From Hyphobacterium sp. CCMP332 (GTDB lineage: Bacteria; Bacteroidota; Bacteroidia; Cytophagales; CCMP332), in assembly GCA_014323545.1 (NCBI GenBank), contig CP058647.1, positions 1,208,501 through 1,272,500 of the forward strand: a stretch of 64,000 bases of DNA, written 5' to 3'. Both the position numbers and the translations under genes were made by a program. Below are positions 36,211 through 45,240 of this stretch, piece after piece. The notes under the pieces are model-generated. The model saw only the letters and a program-made list of their open reading frames with translations. It was not told where the DNA came from and searched no databases. Position 1 is the first letter of the stretch, and each line of letters opens with the position of its first letter.

Positions 36211-36675
36211 ATGGATGATTTTTACAGAATCGATAATACGGATAAGGCTATTTTGAATATTCTTATGAAGGATGCCCGCAAACCCTACAGTGAAATAGCC
36301 AGGCTCGTCCATGTTTCTCCAGGAACAGTTCATGTGAGGATGCACAAAATGGAAGAAGCGGGAATCGTAAAGGACTCAAAGCTCTTTATTGACTATGCCA
36401 AATTGGGTATAGATATTACTTCTTTTATCGGTATCCATCTTGAAAAAAGCGCTTTATTTAAGAATGTTAAAAACGATCTTGAAAAAGTCGAGGAAATCAC
36501 CAATCTATTTTACACCACGGGTATTTACGGATTACTCGCTTTAATCCGATGCAGGGACACGGCCCATCTCCGGGAAATTGTACAGGACAAAATTCAGTCT
36601 ATAAAAGGTATTCAGAGAACAGAAACAATGATCAGTTTGGAAGAAAGTATATCCAGGCCATATTTACTTCGCTGA
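36211..36675 (+). CDS. Lrp/AsnC-family transcriptional regulator
   Basis: 154 residues. The N-terminal helix-turn-helix (NTDKAILNILMKDARKPYSEIARLVHVSPGTVHVRMHKMEEAGIV, residues about 7-52) is followed by the RAM ligand-binding domain (about 70-145) with the conserved GIYGLLALIRC strand. This family senses amino acids and assembles as octamers. The nearby amino-acid dehydrogenase at 33072 is one possible target (inference). Its last 12 bases overlap the end of the convergent HTTM gene. Confidence 0.95.
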   Translation: MDDFYRIDNTDKAILNILMKDARKPYSEIARLVHVSPGTVHVRMHKMEEAGIVKDSKLFIDYAKLGIDITSFIGIHLEKSALFKNVKNDLEKVEEITNLFYTTGIYGLLALIRCRDTAHLREIVQDKIQSIKGIQRTETMISLEESISRPYLLR

Positions 36676-38037
36676 ACGCATATCTTCAATGTTTGCTCCC
36701 GGATAGGGCCATATCCATTCTGCATGTCTGAAATGATCCCAATCTACATGCGCCATATCGTAATCAGACTTAAATAAGGGATATGCTTTACCTCCATTTA
36801 AGGTGACCCATCCCCGAATAAATATACTGATGTCCTGGCCGGAATATTCTTTTTTTATAATCTGAACAAACTGCCACATCATATCCGGGTGGGTCGCAAC
36901 GCGAACATATTGTTTTGGTGTTAAATAATCCAAGGGTTGTACTACTTTTCGCTGGCCGGATTCATTGTCAATTACGTTGATATGCATTCTTCCCTGTTTG
37001 GTTCTCAACATCATTCTCCAAGACATTCTATGCCCTTCTTCGGTCCAGTTGACATCCCCTTCAATAAAATGATGACGTATAGGCAAAATCAATTGAATTG
37101 CGAACCAAAGGGTGAATGACATTAAAATCAATCTTTGATTGGAAGTACTTATATGCAGGTTATTGCTTTGTTCAAATTTGGGGTAAATATTTCGCCTTCG
37201 ATTCAAAAATGTGCGAAGTTCCCGGCCATTATAGAAAAATAGCAATAAGGCCAAAGCCATGTATGGAAAAACGCCAATTTGAAAAACAACGGAGTTAAAC
37301 AAATGAAAAAAGAAAGCTACAAATACAGCGTATTTTCGAGTTTTTCTCCAGAGTAAAGCGGGAACAACAAGAAAGTCAAAGACGATGCCTCCCCATGAAA
37401 TAATTATCTGAAACCAATGTTGACTTAGCAAAGGTCCAAGTATGGGGTAATCGTATTTTGAAAGAAATAACTGTTCTACAGAATTGTATCCTACCCAATC
37501 CGTATTCCATTTTGCCACACTAGCATAGATATAAAATATGGCACTTTGCAAAATGAAAACCCAAATTATTCCCCGGATACAAACATTGGATTGAATCTTT
37601 GGATTGTATTTTGCATCGAGTGAAAAGGAGCGGTTGGCGGGAAGAAAGATTTGAATAAATGTCAGCAGGACCATTAAATAATAATGATTATTATAATTAG
37701 TCTTTTGCATCAAATAGGCGCCGGACCAAAGCAGGAAATAGGCAATTGCAGCAAGTCTGTATTTCCAGCCCAGCATGATCATGAGTCCAAAGAGGCCCAT
37801 GATGAAAAAATAATAATACATGCCATTTCCCGGCAGAGGAGAAAGAAAATCAAATGGAATAAATACGAAGGTGTGTTTCGGAATAATATAAGCCCTGGCC
37901 ACCCAACCGGTGAGAATGGCCCCAAAACCCTCAGCTGCCAATAAAAATCCAAAAGCAACCCTGAAAAGCGCCAGAGGAGCTATATCTACATTTTCAAAAA
38001 ATCTGTTTTTATAAATTTCCAGTCCTGCCACCGTCAA
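36664..38037 (-). CDS. HTTM-domain membrane protein
   Basis: About 457 residues with seven or more membrane segments and the HTTM (vitamin K-dependent carboxylase-like) pattern: IAPLALFRVAFGFLLAAE, WSGAYLMQKTNYNNHYYLMVLLTFIQIFLPANRSFSLDA, FIYASVAKWNTDWVGYNS, FFHLFNSVVFQIG and IGVFPYMALALLLFF. The C-terminal 130 residues are soluble. Bacterial HTTM proteins have no agreed reaction. No ATG is near the expected start; TTG at 38037 or GTG at 38031 is used, overlapping the end of the upstream SDR gene by 23-29 bases, so the pair is translationally coupled. Confidence 0.88.
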   Translation of the reverse strand: MTVAGLEIYKNRFFENVDIAPLALFRVAFGFLLAAEGFGAILTGWVARAYIIPKHTFVFIPFDFLSPLPGNGMYYYFFIMGLFGLMIMLGWKYRLAAIAYFLLWSGAYLMQKTNYNNHYYLMVLLTFIQIFLPANRSFSLDAKYNPKIQSNVCIRGIIWVFILQSAIFYIYASVAKWNTDWVGYNSVEQLFLSKYDYPILGPLLSQHWFQIIISWGGIVFDFLVVPALLWRKTRKYAVFVAFFFHLFNSVVFQIGVFPYMALALLLFFYNGRELRTFLNRRRNIYPKFEQSNNLHISTSNQRLILMSFTLWFAIQLILPIRHHFIEGDVNWTEEGHRMSWRMMLRTKQGRMHINVIDNESGQRKVVQPLDYLTPKQYVRVATHPDMMWQFVQIIKKEYSGQDISIFIRGWVTLNGGKAYPLFKSDYDMAHVDWDHFRHAEWIWPYPGANIEDMRSAK

Positions 38038-38800
38038 CGGGTATGTTTATTCCATTAATATAAGCAGCCGAACTTGTGCAAAGAAAGGCAATGGCCTGCG
38101 CGACCTCTTTTGGTTCGGCAAATCGTCCTGCAGGAATTTCACTTTTTAGCTCATCCATAATTTCCTCTTCAGATTTTGAAGCTTTATTGGATTTTCTTGA
38201 AATTATAGCATCTAGTCGTTGCGTTTGTGTTGCGCCCGGTAAAACATTATTTACGGTAATTCCATATTCACCCAATTCCATTGAAAGCGTTTTGGCCCAA
38301 TTGGCCACGGCACCCCGAATGGTATTTGAAACGCCAAGACCGGGAATGGGTTGTTTTACAGATGTAGATATGATATTTACAATTCGGCCATAACCAGAGT
38401 TTCGCATCAGGGGCGCAAGGTTTTGAGCCAGAATTTGATTACAGATTAAATGCGCGTTAAAAGCAATTCTAAAATCCTCGAGTTCCGCATCAATGGCTTT
38501 GCCGGCAGGAGGGCCTCCTGTATTGTTGATGAGTATTTCCCAGGTATTAAATTCTTTTAGATAACTCTTTAAATTCTTTTCCAAACCTGAGGGATCCATA
38601 AAATCTGCTACAATATAATTATGGGGCAATTCGGGGCAACTCGGCAATCCCTGCACCATATTTTTGAGTGCTTCTTCATTTCTGGCAATGAGGGTGACAT
38701 GTGCGCCCATTTCTGCCAGTTCGATGGCAGTTGATTTTCCTATTCCCTGACTGCTTCCACAGACTATTGCTTTTTTGCCTTTAAGATTTAAATCAATCAT
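38009..38800 (-). CDS. SDR-family oxidoreductase
   Basis: A 263-residue classical short-chain dehydrogenase. It has the nucleotide-binding site GSSQGIGKS (residues 15-23), the NNTGGPPAG strand, and the SxnYxxxK active site varied to S-T-S-V ahead of the RGAVANWAKTLS helix. The usual Tyr-x-x-x-Lys is replaced by Ile-Arg at the expected place (NTIRGAVANW), so activity should not be taken for granted. It ends with IPVDGGRTGNL. It is similar to 3-oxoacyl-reductase-like SDRs. It is coupled to the HTTM gene downstream. Confidence 0.9.
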   Translation of the reverse strand: MIDLNLKGKKAIVCGSSQGIGKSTAIELAEMGAHVTLIARNEEALKNMVQGLPSCPELPHNYIVADFMDPSGLEKNLKSYLKEFNTWEILINNTGGPPAGKAIDAELEDFRIAFNAHLICNQILAQNLAPLMRNSGYGRIVNIISTSVKQPIPGLGVSNTIRGAVANWAKTLSMELGEYGITVNNVLPGATQTQRLDAIISRKSNKASKSEEEIMDELKSEIPAGRFAEPKEVAQAIAFLCTSSAAYINGINIPVDGGRTGNL

Positions 38801-38874
38801 TTTTAATTCCTTTTACAATTTCAAATCTAATTGTTATTTATTTTTTATTTTGGAGATATACAAATTCATTTCTC

Positions 38875-39399
38875 ATGGCTATTAGCAGACCCTTTAATCT
38901 ACAAAAATGGATCGATGAAAACAGGCACATTCTCAAACCTCCTGTTGGTAATAAAAATTTATACGCCGATGCCGGAGATTATATTGTAATGATCGTCGGT
39001 GGACCGAATGCACGAAAAGACTATCACTATAATGAAACCGAAGAGTTGTTCTACCAGCTGGAAGGCGATATCAATGTCAGAATACAGGAAGATGGAAAAG
39101 CGGTGGATATTCCGATAAAAGCCGGTGAGATGTTTCTATTGCCGGCAAAGGTGCCGCATTCCCCTATGCGAAGCGAAGGTTCAGTGGGTTTGGTCGTAGA
39201 ATTGAAAAGAGAAAGTGCCAAAGACGGTTTGTTATGGTTTTGCGATAACTGCAATAATAAATTGCATGAAACTTATTTCACTCTTCACAATATTGAGAAG
39301 GACTTTTTACCAAGGTTTAAGGAATTCTATGCCTCCAAAGAAATGAGAACCTGTGATAAATGCGGTACAGTGATGGAAGCGGATGACAGGTTTGTATAA
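38875..39399 (+). CDS. nbaC: 3-hydroxyanthranilate 3,4-dioxygenase
   Basis: A 174-residue cupin dioxygenase that opens the 3-hydroxyanthranilate ring to a semialdehyde that cyclises to quinolinate, the precursor of NAD. Iron-binding residues are in YHYNETEELFYQLEG and VPHSPMR. A C-terminal rubredoxin-like metal site uses CDNC and CDKC, as in bacterial members. The length is normal. It belongs with kynureninase (45241) and kynurenine monooxygenase (47052), although about 5.8 kb of unrelated genes lie between. Confidence 0.96.
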   Translation: MAISRPFNLQKWIDENRHILKPPVGNKNLYADAGDYIVMIVGGPNARKDYHYNETEELFYQLEGDINVRIQEDGKAVDIPIKAGEMFLLPAKVPHSPMRSEGSVGLVVELKRESAKDGLLWFCDNCNNKLHETYFTLHNIEKDFLPRFKEFYASKEMRTCDKCGTVMEADDRFV

Positions 39400-39530
39400 A
39401 GCAAGAATTAATAATGGAGAATGGAAAATTTTCAATGCATAGTTCCATTTTATCTATTTAAGCTTCACACAGCCAGATAACATCTACATACATTTACTGA
39501 AAAAATACTTTTCTGTTTTAATAATATTGA

Positions 39531-40082
39531 ATGAAGATAGGTCGCACAAATTGTGATACCACTTCAATTATGAACGTAGTTAAGGCAGAAAGAGAAATTG
39601 CAAACCAGATTCTAATTTTAAGAGGTCAGAAGGTTCTTTTGGATATTTATCTTTCTCCGCTTTATGAGATAGAAACAAGAGTTCTTAAGCAACAAGTAAA
39701 ACGAAATTTCAATCGATTCCCTGATGATTTTATGTTAGAACTTAACGATAAAGAAACTGAATTAATGGTATCACAAAATGTGATACCTCATAAGGGTGTT
39801 TTGGGTGGTGCAAAACCAATGGCATTTACAGAACAAGGTATAGCTATGCTTTCCGGTGTATTAAATAGCAAAAGAGCGATCGATGTCAATATAGCTATTA
39901 TGAGAACCTTTGTTCACTTGAGAAAAATGTTTTTAGAAAATAAAGAATTAAACCAAAGAATTGCTGAACTCGAAAAGAAATACGATGAACAATTTCAAAG
40001 TGTTTTCGAAGCAATTAAACAATTAATAAATAATAAAAGTGAGCCAAGAAAGTCCATAGGTTTCAAAGTCAAAAATTCGTAA
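39531..40082 (+). CDS. ORF6N-domain protein
   Basis: 183 residues. An N-terminal ORF6N DNA-binding domain (about residues 25-110; ILRGQKVLLDIYLSPLYEI, FPDDFMLELNDKE, GGAKPMAFTEQGIAMLSGVLNSKRAIDVNIAIMRTFVHLR) is followed by a coiled coil (about 125-160). ORF6N proteins are typical of phages and mobile elements, and also occur as lone chromosomal genes of unknown role in Bacteroidetes. It is flanked by AT-rich simple repeats and no other phage gene is present. An internal ATG (MNVVKAER) is an alternative start. Confidence 0.92.
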   Translation: MKIGRTNCDTTSIMNVVKAEREIANQILILRGQKVLLDIYLSPLYEIETRVLKQQVKRNFNRFPDDFMLELNDKETELMVSQNVIPHKGVLGGAKPMAFTEQGIAMLSGVLNSKRAIDVNIAIMRTFVHLRKMFLENKELNQRIAELEKKYDEQFQSVFEAIKQLINNKSEPRKSIGFKVKNS

Positions 40083-40104
40083 TTCTTAATTCGTAATTTT
40101 CAAT
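40082..40104. repeat. Short AATTCGTAATT-type repeats after the ORF6N gene
   Basis: ATTCGTAATTCTTAATTCGTAATTTTCAATTC-like text (about 40074-40106) consists of two tandem units of AATTCTTAATTCGT type. Related AGAATTAATAATGGAG text precedes the gene at about 39403. The bracket resembles that around the four-helix-bundle gene at 4808. Confidence 0.45.
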
Positions 40105-41929
40105 TCACCAAAAGCTTCCCATTAACAACCCCCCTCTCATTCTCAATTCTGTAGATATAGACACCTTCATTCCAGGAGGAAACATCTAAAAGCTCGGATT
40201 TTGAATCAATTTTTATAGAACGAATTTTTACACCTCTGATATCGAAGATCTGTATTATTCCTTCGGCTCTTTCTGAAAATTCGAAATTGATTTGGCTGCT
40301 GGCCGGATTGGGGTAGACTTTTAATGAATTATATTCTTCTTCATTAATTCCACTAACAACAGAAATAGTATCTGAATAATCCACACAACCATAATAATTA
40401 CTCAATTCAGCATGATAATTTCCGCTTCCGATGAGTTTAATTTTGTTACTATTGGCCCCGGGGATCAATTGGTTGTTTCGGTACCATTGGACATTTAAAT
40501 TTTCATTATTTATACCGATACTATCATTATCCTTTGAAATGGTTGATTCAAATTTGAAATATTGACAGTTGATAATATTTGCTATTAAATATTGTTGTTG
40601 CTGTGGATTATTAATAATTGAAATTGTATCAATAACTGATAAAGAATCAGTTATTTTCTTAGAGACTAATTGTGATCCGACATTATAAGAATTTAACTCA
40701 AACCTTACGTTTGTAGATACATTTGATGTTAGTTTCAAACTATCCATATCAATTATTGAAATACTAAAGAGAGAATTATTAAAATCACTATTATTCAAAG
40801 CAATTCCATTTGGATGAATCCATAAATCAGAAATTACTTCTCCATCCACTAGAAATTGTTGACCCATTCTACTTACTTGTGAACCTCCAAAAGCCACACC
40901 ACTTGTCGTTGGACTCATAATACCGTTAGGATATTTATAATAACCTAAATGCTGCGGGCCAGAATAGGAGTTATTAGCTGGGAATAGGTTTTCTATGCTG
41001 TCGTTAAACTCAAAATTTAGCGGGGCTCCTTTTGAACCATAATTAAATGAAGATATTGGAACACCTAGCGGGGCAGAAAAATTTCGGCTTGAGATGAGAT
41101 TCAATCCCGAGTCCAACAGAATATAAGCCAAACTATTTATTGATAAATTGGGATTTATATTGGGAGCTTGAAAATAATATCCTGAATAAAGCAACTTCTT
41201 AGAAAATGGATTAAAATCCATTCCAGCATAAACTTCTGATGCTGAGCTACCAAGGTTTACACCATCTATTATATTGCCAAAAGAATCCAATCTACAAATA
41301 AAAGCATCAGAATAATTTGAAACATTCGAAATTGAGTCCTCTATTAAGGAATCTTGACCATAAACCAAGAAATTATCGAATAATCCGGTAATAAGAATGT
41401 CATTTCCATCAACTGCAATGTCAAAAATTTCATTTATTGCTTTTGGTAGTGCATTTAAGTTTTTGAAATTGCCGCTGTAGCTGAAATTCACTAAGAAATA
41501 TTGAAAGTCCGAAAAGCCTTGGTCGTTTTCTTCAAAAATTGTGTCATTCCCCCAACTTAGAAAATCATCAAAGCGTCCAAGTAAAGAGATACTTTCATTT
41601 GTTTTTATTATGTCATTATAAAAAGCTAGTCCTTGATGATTATAAAACCAAAGTAGATTGCCAATAGGATCAACTTTTAAAAATGAAACACTTGCGTAAG
41701 GTACATTATCTGATATGATTGTATCATTTGGAAAATTTAATTGACCCGGATGACTAAATAATAAGAATTTATTTCCGAAGACATCTTCCTCTCCTAGATA
41801 TAATGACGTTGCATTTAAATTTTGATAATGAATGCTTTGAATAGAATAATTGAATTGTGAAAGCCCATAAACGGGTAATAAAATAAAAAGAAGCAGATAA
41901 ATAAACAGTTTATAATTAATTGATGTCAT
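40100..41929 (-). CDS. T9SS cargo protein with type A sorting domain
   Basis: 609 residues. There is a signal peptide (about 1-24, ending VYGLSQ), then a long beta-rich region recalling the SBBP/WD-like narrative repeats found in secreted Bacteroidetes proteins. An Ig-like segment (about 455-530, NNENLNVQWYRNNQLIPG) follows. The C-terminal sorting domain has VYPNPASSQINFEF, IFDIRGVKIRSI, WNEGVYIYRI and GKLLVN. That domain directs export by the type IX system and is removed or anchored at the surface. Its ligand or activity is unknown. It is followed on the same strand by two further cargo genes upstream. Confidence 0.92.
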   Translation of the reverse strand: MTSINYKLFIYLLLFILLPVYGLSQFNYSIQSIHYQNLNATSLYLGEEDVFGNKFLLFSHPGQLNFPNDTIISDNVPYASVSFLKVDPIGNLLWFYNHQGLAFYNDIIKTNESISLLGRFDDFLSWGNDTIFEENDQGFSDFQYFLVNFSYSGNFKNLNALPKAINEIFDIAVDGNDILITGLFDNFLVYGQDSLIEDSISNVSNYSDAFICRLDSFGNIIDGVNLGSSASEVYAGMDFNPFSKKLLYSGYYFQAPNINPNLSINSLAYILLDSGLNLISSRNFSAPLGVPISSFNYGSKGAPLNFEFNDSIENLFPANNSYSGPQHLGYYKYPNGIMSPTTSGVAFGGSQVSRMGQQFLVDGEVISDLWIHPNGIALNNSDFNNSLFSISIIDMDSLKLTSNVSTNVRFELNSYNVGSQLVSKKITDSLSVIDTISIINNPQQQQYLIANIINCQYFKFESTISKDNDSIGINNENLNVQWYRNNQLIPGANSNKIKLIGSGNYHAELSNYYGCVDYSDTISVVSGINEEEYNSLKVYPNPASSQINFEFSERAEGIIQIFDIRGVKIRSIKIDSKSELLDVSSWNEGVYIYRIENERGVVNGKLLVN

Positions 41930-41938
41930 TGCATTTAC

Positions 41939-44122
41939 TTACTTAATCAACTTAACAAATCCTTTAATTTCTTTTATACTATTATTGCACAATTTAAAAT
42001 TTAAGGAATAGAAATAGTCCCCATCAGGAACATTCAACCCGTCCCAATACACATTAGGATCATTTGTATCAAAAACCTTCCTTCCCCAACGGTTGTAGAT
42101 TGTTAAGTTAAAACCTTCAGGATTGATGTACTCTGAATAAGGTTTGAAAAGGTCGTTATAACCGTCGCCGTTTGGGGTGAAGACGTTTACCTGATTTATC
42201 ACATTGTCGCTTTCAAAGTTTACTGCAAAAGTAAAAGTGGTATCAAAGCACTGATTGAAGACATTTACATTATATATTCCCGTTTTCTCAAAATTTCTTG
42301 TGTTTTGATTATTTGAATCATACCATCTTAAGCTCCATTCACCCTCTGGGATCGAGATTTCCACTGAATTCTCATTGCAGGAATTAATCACTGTGTCTGA
42401 AATTGAATTTACTGCATTTGGAAGTACGCGTACTTCCCAGGTATTCGAAATCGAATTGCAGGTATTGTATGCCGTCTGCACAAATGTACCTTCCTCTTCA
42501 ATTTGAATGCTCATTTCTTTTTCACCCGTATTCCATATAAAATTTGCTGAAGAACTTTCAATACCAAGGTCTCCAATTAATACGGATTCATTTTCACAAA
42601 TCAATGTATCAATGCTCAATGGGCCCTCTAATTTCAGTTCAATGTTTACAAATTCAACTATGGTATCCGCTGTGGTTCTGTATTCAACTTTATGCAGACC
42701 TGGAGATTGAAATTGATATGATAAATTTTCCTGTGTAAATATTTTTCCAACAGACTCATTCTTTTCTTTAATATCCCACTCGACAAATGGATTGCAACCT
42801 GTATTGTAAGATTTAAGAATACTGGTATCACCAAAACAAACATTTTCAATTACAATAGTCTTTTCATCATTGTAATTTCCTCCAATAGCCATGGGAAATT
42901 TTCCTGTAGAATTATTGGATTTATAAAAATATCCACCGGTTTCAAAATCCATTAATTTAAAAACCTCTTTATCACTACAATCTCCGGGTAACTCTAAAAC
43001 CGACATTTTCAATTTTGCTGAATCTGTATAAATTGAGCCGTTATAAGTTTCATTTGTGAAATAGATTTTATTCCGAAACTTTTTCATTTGCGCAAGATTT
43101 ATTTCATCCTTTCTTACATCAGAGTAGTCCGAACTTTTATAAATCGTAGTTGAATCCAATAAATTAAATTTATTGTCAAATCTATATTTCAATAGCCTAT
43201 TTCGATATGCATTCTCCACGAAATAGAGTGTTCGACATTCCTCTGAATAAACAAAAGATCTGATTTCTTGTATTTCATTGAAAAAAGGGTCATAAACAGG
43301 AATAGCTATTTTTCTTACTTCTTTAAATTGGCCTCTTTCTCTGTCAAATTCACCTATACACAAATAAATTTGATCCAGATTGTGATGCACGTAGAATAGA
43401 TTCTTTCCACTTGGGCTACAATACATTTGAGAGTTAGGATATTTTCGAGATATATCAGAACGGATAGCGGAACTTGTAAATATTGTGGGGTTAGCTTCAA
43501 TACCAGAACTATCAATGCTCCAAACCAGAATGTTCCCATCAATTTCCCTACCTACCAACCAATAATCACGTTCGTTCGCATGTTTGATGATTGTCAATTG
43601 ATCAGAATAAAAATCGTAGAACTTATTTTGCCTAGAAATCAATTCGCCGCGTTGTGTCATTGAATTATAGCTCCACAAAGCATATCCAATTGTAGAATCT
43701 AAATCAAAAGGAACAAAACTACCATCAAAATATCTGTATTGATCAAAATTTGTTCTTATAATCAAATAAATGGAATCAGATCCAGGCATTTTGACTATTC
43801 CACCGGTTTCGGATACTCCACTCGAAATGTTTCCTGTAATAGAGTCTGCCAATAAGGAATCTGACAAATTGTGATTCATGATGCAGAATAGATCAGTATA
43901 AAATAGTACTTCTCCGCATTTATTGCTCACAGTTATATTTGGAGTACCTGAACTATGAGGAAAAACATTATCAATCAATTCAAAATTTGGAGGACTAGAT
44001 CTCCAATCGATAAGTAATTTATCATTCCAGCCATTTAAATCCATAAGCCAAAGCTCAGAATTCTGAGCCTTGGCTGAATTTAAAATTAGAAATAGAAATA
44101 ATATGATTAATCTAAAGAACAT
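41939..44122 (-). CDS. T9SS cargo protein with gliding-motility-associated (type B) C-terminus
   Basis: 727 residues. There is a signal peptide (MFFRLIILFLFLILNSAKAQ), a beta-propeller-like region (about 25-400), Ig/PKD-like segments (about 440-640), and the CHU_C/type B sorting domain at the end: VNVFTPNGDGYNDLFKP, FNLTIYNRWGRKVF, YWDGLNVPDGDYFYSL and KGFVKLIK. Type B domains use T9SS and often need a PorP/SprF-like partner, not seen here. It is a probable surface adhesin or motility-linked protein. Its start overlaps the neighbouring broken cargo gene by 11 bases. Confidence 0.92.
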   Translation of the reverse strand: MFFRLIILFLFLILNSAKAQNSELWLMDLNGWNDKLLIDWRSSPPNFELIDNVFPHSSGTPNITVSNKCGEVLFYTDLFCIMNHNLSDSLLADSITGNISSGVSETGGIVKMPGSDSIYLIIRTNFDQYRYFDGSFVPFDLDSTIGYALWSYNSMTQRGELISRQNKFYDFYSDQLTIIKHANERDYWLVGREIDGNILVWSIDSSGIEANPTIFTSSAIRSDISRKYPNSQMYCSPSGKNLFYVHHNLDQIYLCIGEFDRERGQFKEVRKIAIPVYDPFFNEIQEIRSFVYSEECRTLYFVENAYRNRLLKYRFDNKFNLLDSTTIYKSSDYSDVRKDEINLAQMKKFRNKIYFTNETYNGSIYTDSAKLKMSVLELPGDCSDKEVFKLMDFETGGYFYKSNNSTGKFPMAIGGNYNDEKTIVIENVCFGDTSILKSYNTGCNPFVEWDIKEKNESVGKIFTQENLSYQFQSPGLHKVEYRTTADTIVEFVNIELKLEGPLSIDTLICENESVLIGDLGIESSSANFIWNTGEKEMSIQIEEEGTFVQTAYNTCNSISNTWEVRVLPNAVNSISDTVINSCNENSVEISIPEGEWSLRWYDSNNQNTRNFEKTGIYNVNVFNQCFDTTFTFAVNFESDNVINQVNVFTPNGDGYNDLFKPYSEYINPEGFNLTIYNRWGRKVFDTNDPNVYWDGLNVPDGDYFYSLNFKLCNNSIKEIKGFVKLIK

Positions 44123-44862
44123 TCAGTTTTATAGGATATTCTTTTCCTTCACTAATTATTTTAATTACGTAAACTCCACTTTTTAGATTTTCTGAGTTGT
44201 ATTTATAATTGTTGCCTTCATATTCAAATTCATCTATTTTAGAACCATTCAAATCATAAATTGCGACATATTTGTAACCGGGATCAAATGAAATTATTGA
44301 AAAAGAATTTGAACTTGGGTTTGGATAAACGGTAAAATCACTCTCAAGTATATTTCCTAATTCTCCTCTTTTATGTTCATCACCTTCGTCAGAACAAAGA
44401 GCACCTTCCGGAGCTACATTTGGATTCTGAATTGTTACTTCATAGACTGGATTAATACCTACACATTCCTTCTCCTCCACCTCCAATGGCCATAATAGCG
44501 TTCCCATCTTTGAATTTATAGACTGAGATTGCCCTATTTTCAGCTTCATTATCCCAAATGATAATTATTTCATTTTTAGATATTAGGTTTTCGCTTACAT
44601 CGTTAATATTTGTTTGGGTCAAATTATCATTCACTTTTAATGCACCTAAAGTTTTAACCATATAGGACTCTTCAGCGCCTAATTCAGGAAGGATGTATGT
44701 AATAGGTTCACTAGTTATAGGTATATCAAATATTTGCTCAATAGGATCATAATTATTATCGCCTTGAGAGGCAATTATTTTGTTTGAATAGATTAATCCT
44801 AATCCGGTCAATCCAATCATAAAAAGGGTTAAAAAGTAGCTTTTGATTTTCATCATTTCCAT
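44112..44862 (-). pseudogene. Frameshifted T9SS cargo gene
   Basis: Two overlapping minus-strand frames form one protein. 44452-44862 gives a signal peptide and a domain ending GGGGEGMCRY-stop. 44112-44549, in the +1 frame, gives GINPVYEVTIQNPN followed by a type A sorting domain (VYPNPSSNSFSI, AIYDLNGSKIDEF, LKSGVYVIKI). The natural join is at the GGA/GGT-rich stretch around 44460-44490, where losing one base would link GGEGMC to VGINPV. This could be a real mutation, slippage in the G-rich run, or a sequencing error. The separate reading would leave the first part without its export signal. Confidence 0.7.
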
Positions 44863-45240
44863 TATTTATTGTTTATCAATTATTTACAAAAAATACAGGC
44901 CGCATATAAGGACTCCAACACAGGTCAAAATCCTGCGACGTTAATTGATTTGGAAACGATGCGCAATGAAATTCGCGATCAATGGTTACTACATAGCTAA
45001 GGATTTATTTTTTTAAAAACAAGCGTGAACTAATTACTTAATATTTAAGTAAAATGAAAACATGATCTGAAAAGTGCAATCCGTAGTCCGGCGTCTGTAG
45101 TCTGAAATAAATGCTACCTCCTCCTTCTTTCGTATTTTGTATTTCGAGAAAGGTCATATCTTTTACATTGTATCCATAGTAAGGTCAAGTGTACTGCCTA
45201 CGTATAAACTTCGGCAATTAAAAATTCTTAATTTCGTCCA
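44863..45240. other. Intergenic region before kynU with a gene remnant
   Basis: No intact gene is present. At 44896-45000 the plus strand has 34 sense codons in frame and a stop, encoding QAAYKDSNTGQNPATLID then LETMRNEIRDQWLLHS. The composition is coding-like but there is no start, so it looks like the C-terminal stub of a decayed gene of unknown family. 45001-45240 is AT-rich filler with no promoter I can name. Confidence 0.5.

Noticed and set aside
38009..38800. Kynurenine formamidase for the nearby pathway
   Set aside because: The protein is a classical SDR by its GSSQGIG motif. Formamidase metal or Ser-hydrolase motifs are absent.
39531..40082. Prophage remnant
   Set aside because: ORF6N is the only phage-type domain, and no structural, integrase or lysis genes accompany it.
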